A stretch of 64,000 nucleotides of DNA, taken from Trematomus loennbergii (Eukaryota; Chordata; Actinopteri; Perciformes; Nototheniidae). The translations under genes were made by a program, and so were the position numbers. Under the pieces are notes generated by a model, which saw only the letters and a program-made list of their open reading frames with translations, had not been told where the DNA came from and searched no databases. The DNA lies in NCBI GenBank assembly GCA_012861695.1, contig JAAOOA010000614.1:75001-139000 (forward strand), written 5' to 3'. This document shows, piece by piece, positions 59,401-64,000 of this stretch (position 1 is its first letter; the number at the start of each line of letters is the position of its first letter).

Positions 59401-62400
59401 TCTCATGTCTGAGTGATTCTCTAGATGTGTGAAGAGTTTTCTAAAGCTTTCAGGGCGTAGAAAGTCTAACTTATAAATGTTGTTGTCTGTTGTTTTGTTT
59501 TGTACATGGTTCAGCTAGACTGACAATGTAAAGAATAGAAAGAGCAACAGATGAATAACAAAGTAAGAATTAATCAAACTGCTAGCCTAGCATCACAACA
59601 GTAACAGAGAGTTAGCGTTGAGTTAGCACTGTTAGCAGCTGAGCATGCTGTGGACTGACCAATCAGAGTTGAAATCTCTTTAATATTACAGTGAGGAGAC
59701 TGCAGAGGGCCCAAAGAAAAACGAACTCAGTATTTAGAGCTGCATTGCATCGTATGATTCAATAATGATGTCATGCAACACATCGACTACGGTAAATGGA
59801 TGTTTTAGTAATTTAATTCTTCTCCTTTTGAAACAGATTTGGTGCCTGAATTATAATGTTGCTATATTTGTTAAACTAGTTTAATAAAGCTGCTTTATAA
59901 CTCTTGAATGCTAGTGAATAGCATAAAGTGCTAATCATTATATAAGTGTATTTGTTAACACTAGATGTCTTTACCATCCTCTGTCTCACTGTGTGGCAGG
60001 TGGAGCTGGCAGACGGCAGCTTCATCAGAACTCTTCACGTCGAACAGCGGCCCTGCTGCCAGCTTGACAGCTGATAGGAGGAGGCTCTCCTCCCAAGGGA
60101 CCGTCCTGTACAGAAGCTCCGCCTCCTGAGCCATGACGAACACCAGGCCAGTCGAATCACACTGGAACTCACCTGGACCAGGACACCTGAACCTGTAGAC
60201 ACACAGGGGACAAGTTACTACACCAAGCCTTCACTGACCTGGTTCTGACTGACAGGTGTTCATCCAGCTGGAGTCTGACCTGGAGGAGGGTTTGTTGAAA
60301 GATCTGAAACACCTGATGATTACAGGAACATCACTGAAGATGTGTCCACATGCGTCACAATGTGTGTAAACACATTTCATTAAAGTGGACCTATCATGCT
60401 ATATTTAAATGATATATTGTAGGGCCCATACCTATATAAGATATATTATACGTTTCTGTTTTCAAAATACCAAACAGATCATGCATTTTAGTCATGCCTC
60501 ATTTCGCTCTATTTGCTCTTCTCCAGCCCTGTTTTTGCAGGGGGCTGATTCTGTGAGCTGCAGCTGACCACGCCCCCCTGCAGGAGAGGGGAGCGTGCTC
60601 TGATCAAGTCAGAAGAGGGGAGAAAAATAGATCTCCGTCCTCCGTGTTTTATTATATTATTATATAGAGTCGTTATTCATTTGTTTTAAAGCTCAATAAA
60701 TAAAAAAGAAGACCTTTGACCGCACTTTTCTAATTTTGTCCGGAAGATTTCAACTTTAACGGACATCTTGACCGGCGAAAGAAAACCTAACTGAAACTCT
60801 GCCGCACGGTCCCCTCGTTCCTTGGAAGAGGCGGAGAGGTGGGTGTTTGTCATCTGCTGGTGGACTAACCGGAGAGAATTACAGTGCTTGCCTGACGTCA
60901 GGACAGTGTTCAAATCTGGATCAGTTTTTATCAGATCCGTTGTAGCCCCTTTTTTAGAGATTTGGGTATGGAGGAAAATAGAGAGGGTTGTGTTTTCTGA
61001 CACTTGGTGAGTTCCCTGGAACACCGGGGACACATATTCATGTATAAGGTGTATAAGGGATGGACGGGAGGAGGAGTACAGAGCACTGGTGGGTGATTTT
61101 GTTGAGTGGACTGGAAGAAATCATCTGCTTCTGAATGTGGCCAAGACCAGAGAGATGGTCATTGATTTCAGGAGGAAGAGGACATCTCCTCCTCTGCCCC
61201 TGTGCATTCTAGGAGAGGATGTGGCAGTTGTGGAGGTCTACAAGTACCTGGGAGTGCACTTAGACAATGGGCTGAACTGGAGGATCAACACTGACGCTGT
61301 GTACAAGAAGGGGATGAGCCGACTCTATTTTCTGAGGAAGCTGAGATCCTTCAACGTATGCAGTAAGATGCTGGAGATCTTCTATCAGTCTGTTGTGGCT
61401 AGTGCACTCTTCTTTGGTGCGGTCTGCTGGGGGGCAGCATCAGAGCCGGTGACACCAGCAGGATCAATAAACTGATCAGGAAAGCTGGGTCAGTCATCGG
61501 CATCAAGCTGGACCCCTTTGAAGCTGTGGTGGAGAGGAGGACACTGAACAGGCTGTTGTCCATCATGGATAACCCCACCCATCCTCTCCACCTGCAGCTG
61601 GACAGTCAACGGAGTTCCTTCTCCAACAGACTGCTGCAGCTCCCCTGCCACAAGGACAGATACTGGAAAACATTCCTGCCCACTGCAATAACACTGTACA
61701 ATAAATCACCTCTGGCTGGAAGAGAACTCTCTGCTCCATAGTTTCTCTTGAAATAAAACCACGTTGTACATTTCACTCATACATAATCTGTTTCATATTT
61801 AATACTCCATATTTCATATATTTTGAATATATATATATATATTTGTATATATAATATCTGCATGTATATTTTCTATTTCGACATGTATATTTTATATTTT
61901 ATATTTTATTTTATTTTATTTCTATTCTTGTATATTTTGTAGTTTTGTTTTATTGTAAAATGCCTTTTTTTGCTACTGTAACAAAAACAATTTCCCAATT
62001 TGGGATCAATAAAGTACGATCTATCTATCTATCTATAAAAGACGTACAAAAGTGCATTTTGCATGATAGGTCCCCTTTAAATTAACAAAATGTCTAGTCC
62101 AGCGAGGATCTAGACTGGTACAAGAAAACAATCCTACACACACAGAGGCATTCTTTTATTTACTTCTGTTGGAAAGAGATTGGATCAATACCTCAAGGTG
62201 AAAGACATGAAATCAAACACAATTAAATGAAATATATTTTTCATGTGTTTAAAATAATGTTTGGTCATGTTATAGCATTACCTGTATGAAAACTCAGTTG
62301 TGTGTTCAGGTGAGAAGGATTCAGGAGCCTGGAACAAACAAAGTTAGTTATTTTAATAGAAATCAAATTAAGTTCTCGCTTCATGAAACCAAACCACAAT

Positions 62401-62835
62401 TCCACAACATATTCAGACCAATTTTAAAATGCAAATGAGTCTGGATCATCTGAGTTCATTGTCAATTTCAAACGGGTTATTAACGGGTTAACATGTCACA
62501 GCAGTACCAGCCAATCACAGTACAGTATTACCAGCCAATCACAGCACAGTATTACCAGCCAATCACAGCACAGTATTACCAGCCAATCACAGCACAGTAG
62601 TACCAGCCAATCACAGCACAGTATTACCAGCTAATCACAGTAACAGCCAAACACAGCACATTGGGGCGGGATATCGTTTAGGTTTCTAGATAAATTGCGA
62701 GCGTTAGTGCATTTAACTTGACAGCCCTAATAATTATATTTCATTCAGTGGTGAAATAAATATACTTCACTCTGTACAACTGCTCCTCTCTCACCTTTCT
62801 GTCTGTCTTCATTTCCTGTTCCACATCGGAGTCAC
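55923..62835 (-). CDS. NLRP1/CARD8-like FIIND-CARD gene (3' part)
   Basis: Minus-strand exons in order: 62835-62795, 62328-62282, 60192-59975 (ZU5), 59099-58840 (end of ZU5, start of UPA), 58263-58148, 58028-57888 (rest of UPA) and 56455-55923 (linker and CARD). FIIND domains cleave themselves, and the released UPA-CARD piece assembles inflammasomes in NLRP1 and CARD8. The family histidine (VVHI, 59065-59067) and cleavage serine (PHLS, 58984-58986) are kept, with Leu before the Ser where human has Phe. Exons 58263-58148 and 58028-57888 each lack one base needed for the family frame, so this copy is either a pseudogene or carries assembly indels. N-terminal exons (NACHT/LRR, if any) are not seen; an L1-type LINE starts just upstream. 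Confidence 0.85.
56179..56430 (-). repeat. 18-bp coding minisatellite in the linker
   Basis: Plus strand CTGGGACTCTGCTCTCTG tandem units, about 14, all in frame. Units differ at single codons (P, S or Q at the sixth position). Confidence 0.93.
56568..57505. mobile_element. Dispersed element with AACCTCTTAAG-type ends, carrying a nested insert
   Basis: Left AACCTCTTAAGCCCTGAG and right GTGCTTAAGAGGTTAA are inverted ends. Relative of 27860-28440 in opposite orientation. About 56696-56989 (GGTTCAAGTTCAAGGTTCAA on) is absent from that relative, where the intact site is near 28334, so it is a nested insertion of the 18230-type repeat. Sits in the intron between the CARD and UPA exons. Confidence 0.75.
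57888..58028 (-). CDS. FIIND-CARD gene: last UPA exon, 1-base frame break
   Basis: Reads SKRFVSSFGPDYDPTFQVSL and TTSTERV, then a stop; one missing base near 57943-57949 would return to VKDQRGNVVWSYLVPLE. Length 141 gives a phase that fits its neighbours only with one more base. Acceptor TTTTCAG, donor GTAAAG. Confidence 0.8.
58148..58263 (-). CDS. FIIND-CARD gene: middle UPA exon, 1-base frame break
   Basis: Main open frame gives KPAVNITISSDCELELYKGY and SVHCEPEGFFIQPE, typical UPA sequence. Entering in phase 0 from the previous exon reaches a stop; one missing base near 58253-58257 explains it, and makes the exon 117 bases, phase 0 to 0. Donor GTGAGT; acceptor CTGAAG. Confidence 0.8.
58840..59099 (-). 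CDS. FIIND-CARD gene: FIIND cleavage-site exon
   Basis: Acceptor CCACAG chosen because it keeps frame with the ZU5 exon (phase 1). Encodes LLLDGLLSVVHITDEGLSIL, THVVVKVPHLSLFGLVWDVL and LVFLRPPVREEQTLDV, ending NVPKKE in phase 0. Contains the conserved His and the Ser at the expected FIIND self-cleavage point. The ORF extends upstream to 59193 but that part is probably intron. Confidence 0.88.
59975..60192 (-). CDS. FIIND-CARD gene: ZU5 exon
   Basis: Encodes FRCPGPGEFQCDSTGLVFVM, EAELLYRTVPWEESLLL, AAGPLFDV and AVCQLHLPHSETED, the classic first half of FIIND. Acceptor TCTACAG, donor GTAAAG; phases fit both neighbours. Confidence 0.9.
60380..62080. mobile_element. TTAA-flanked MITE with a LINE fragment inside
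   Basis: Starts TTAAAGTGGACCTATCATGC and ends TTGCATGATAGGTCCCCTTTAA: inverted ends with TTAA at each edge. The LINE fragment 61020-62036 interrupts it. Lies in the intron before the ZU5 exon of the minus-strand gene. Confidence 0.8.
61020..62036 (+). mobile_element. L2-type LINE, 5'-truncated and frameshifted
   Basis: C-terminal reverse-transcriptase region in two frames: 61089-61475 (contains LLLNVAKTREMVIDFRR, VYKYLGVHLDNGLNW, SRLYFLRKLRSFNV) and 61526-61741 (VERRTLNRLLSIMDNPTHPL). A frameshift lies between them. The 3' end is TTTGGGATCAATAAAGTA followed by ATCT repeats. A dead copy. Confidence 0.88.
62282..62328 (-). CDS. FIIND-CARD gene: small exon before ZU5
   Basis: 47 bases encoding APESFSPEHTTEFSYR (last codon shared), which joins in frame to the ZU5 start. 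Acceptor GTTCCAG, donor GTAATG. Confidence 0.75.
62505..62660. repeat. 24-bp minisatellite with CCAAT motif
   Basis: About six units containing CCAGCCAATCACAGCACAGT. Each intact unit holds AGCCAATCA, a perfect CCAAT-box core. Confidence 0.85.
62795..62835 (-). CDS. FIIND-CARD gene: small upstream exon
   Basis: 41 bases encoding an acidic/basic linker (DSDVEQEMKTDRK), phase 1 in and 0 out, in frame with the next exon. Acceptor CCATCAG, donor GTGAGA. A further 18-base exon near 62950-62967 is possible but weak. Confidence 0.55.
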
Positions 62836-63006
62836 CTGATGGAGAGAGGTGGTGACAGAGAAAAATAATAATAAAACAATAATAATAATTCTTGTACTAT
62901 AAATATATTTTAAGATCAGATTTAATGTACAATAGTTTGATTTCAGTACTCACAGGTCTTCTGGATCTTGGCTGTGAAATCTCACCATATCTGATCCTGC
63001 AGGGAG

Positions 63007-63741
63007 ATGCATGACACAGAAATACTTCACCAACAATCAATTAAATATCTGGCAAATAAAGTCTCAGAGATGGAAGAATGCAACTACCTGGAAAATAAGA
63101 CCAGGCAAAACAATGCGTGTATATTCAACATACCAGAGAAAAGTGAAGGAGAGAATATGTCAACTTTTCTGAAGAAACTATTCAACGAGGTGCTTAAAAT
63201 ACCGGGAGATTTTAACATCACCAGAGCGCACCGGGAGTACAGAGAAGTCAAGGATCGTGCCAGACCGATTATTGTTGCTTTCCTAAACTTTGAGACCAAG
63301 AAGCAAATACTACAGGCTGCATGGGGAAAGAAGGAAGTAACTTATAGCGGTATGCAAATCTTCTTTGATCATGACTTTACCTTTAAAGTAAGACAACAAA
63401 GAGCCTTGTACAGACCTATCAGAGACCAACTAATGGCCAAAAATATCAAATCGCACATCTTGGCCCAGGCAACATTGAAAGTTTTCAGCGAAGATGGGAC
63501 CACACAGACATATGGGAATCCTAAAGCTGCGGGGAAGGCTCTCGTAGAACGGGGTCTGGTAGTTGGTGTGCCCCCACCGCGTGACCAAGATACCCGGAGC
63601 ATGGAACGGGACACCGGGCAGCGACAACGATGGGAAGTGGATAATAAACAACGGAGCAGTCGGAGCATTACTGAACTGGTACAGGAGGCAGAGAAGAACC
63701 TTGGCATATGTGAGGGAAAACAGTATGCAGATCACGGTTGA
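63007..63741 (+). CDS. LINE ORF1 protein, L1/Tx1 type
   Basis: 244 codons to TGA. An ORF1 protein binds element RNA. A short charged helical N terminus (EECNYLENKTRQNN) is followed by an RRM-like domain (ACIFNIPEKSEGE at about 37-49; a FNITRAHREY region near 69-78; RPIIVAFLNF at about 87-96) and the C-terminal domain (LYRPIRDQLMAKNIKSHILA). The full coiled coil is missing, so the start at 63007 may be internal to a 5'-truncated copy. 63742-64000 would be the spacer before ORF2, which lies beyond the window. Confidence 0.8.
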   Translation: MHDTEILHQQSIKYLANKVSEMEECNYLENKTRQNNACIFNIPEKSEGENMSTFLKKLFNEVLKIPGDFNITRAHREYREVKDRARPIIVAFLNFETKKQILQAAWGKKEVTYSGMQIFFDHDFTFKVRQQRALYRPIRDQLMAKNIKSHILAQATLKVFSEDGTTQTYGNPKAAGKALVERGLVVGVPPPRDQDTRSMERDTGQRQRWEVDNKQRSSRSITELVQEAEKNLGICEGKQYADHG

Positions 63742-64000
63742 AACGGCTATTATGTTTCAGAACTGTGGTTAGTCTTTCTCGCATGTATGCCTACTTATGT
63801 TAATTAAGGACAACCGTATGAGCCTGGTTAGAGGCTTTATTTATGTTTTCCTTATTAGACAAGAAATCCTTTACGGCATGGAATGTTTGTTTTTGTTTTC
63901 TGCTTCATTTCTGGATTATTCTCTTTGTTTAAGCCCATCTTCTTCTTCTTCGATATATACTGTATATGTAGAAAGTACATTGAAAGGGGTCGTGACCGCA

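Noticed and set aside
62945..62995. Additional upstream exon of the FIIND-CARD gene
   Set aside because: A good donor (GTGAGT) exists, but the better acceptor gives a stop and the alternative would be an 18-base exon with a weak tract.
63084..63735. Minus-strand ORFs opposite the LINE ORF1
   Set aside because: Shadows of the plus-strand ORF1, which has the recognisable RRM and C-terminal domain.

Overview
This window is vertebrate nuclear DNA, almost certainly from a ray-finned (teleost, probably percomorph) fish. Protein-coding exons have vertebrate GT-AG splice sites and are scattered through large introns. The introns are crowded with (GT)n/(CA)n arrays, tRNA-derived SINEs, L2 and L1/Tx1-type LINEs, hAT-like and TTAA-flanked MITEs, and one complete chromodomain-type Ty3/Gypsy retrotransposon. 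No bacterial-style features are present.

Layout. (1) 642-23141, plus strand: the last 11 coding exons of a long-chain acyl-CoA synthetase of the ACSL3 type; the N-terminal exons lie upstream of the window. All exon phases agree except at the first visible junction, which is one base out of frame. A TE-rich 3' flank follows, with two candidate polyA signals (about 25.42 and 25.85 kb). (2) 29.93-31.71 kb, plus strand: kcne4, with a TATA promoter, a non-coding first exon and the whole ORF in exon 2. ACSL3 and KCNE4 are also neighbours in human, so this is conserved synteny. (3) 34.34-39.15 kb: a 72-bp minisatellite with higher-order structure. A shorter array of the same unit, in the opposite orientation, lies in an acsl3 intron (1.12-1.85 kb). 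(4) 39.7-53.2 kb: transposon-rich intergenic DNA, including a 5.27-kb apparently intact Ty3/Gypsy element (46147-51417) inserted into a 57-bp tandem array inside a MITE. (5) 55.9-62.8 kb, minus strand: the 3' part of an NLRP1/CARD8-like gene (FIIND then CARD). It has a repeat-expanded linker and two exons each carrying a 1-base frame break. (6) 63.0-64.0 kb: an L1/Tx1-like LINE ORF1 running to the window edge.

Function. ACSL3 activates long-chain fatty acids on ER and lipid-droplet membranes, and KCNE4 is an inhibitory beta subunit of voltage-gated K+ channels; they are neighbours by synteny, not by pathway. The FIIND-CARD gene belongs to the inflammasome-type innate sensor family.

The most unusual observations: long UG-repeat tracts sit directly on three acsl3 splice sites; the Ty3/Gypsy element carries in plain sight a -1 frameshift signal (slippery heptamer, 5-nt spacer, 10-bp stem) and a Tf1/sushi-like self-priming primer site; a fragment of an acsl3 exon with its splice donor is duplicated behind a hAT end; and several nested insertions have their empty site preserved in a paralogous copy in the same window.
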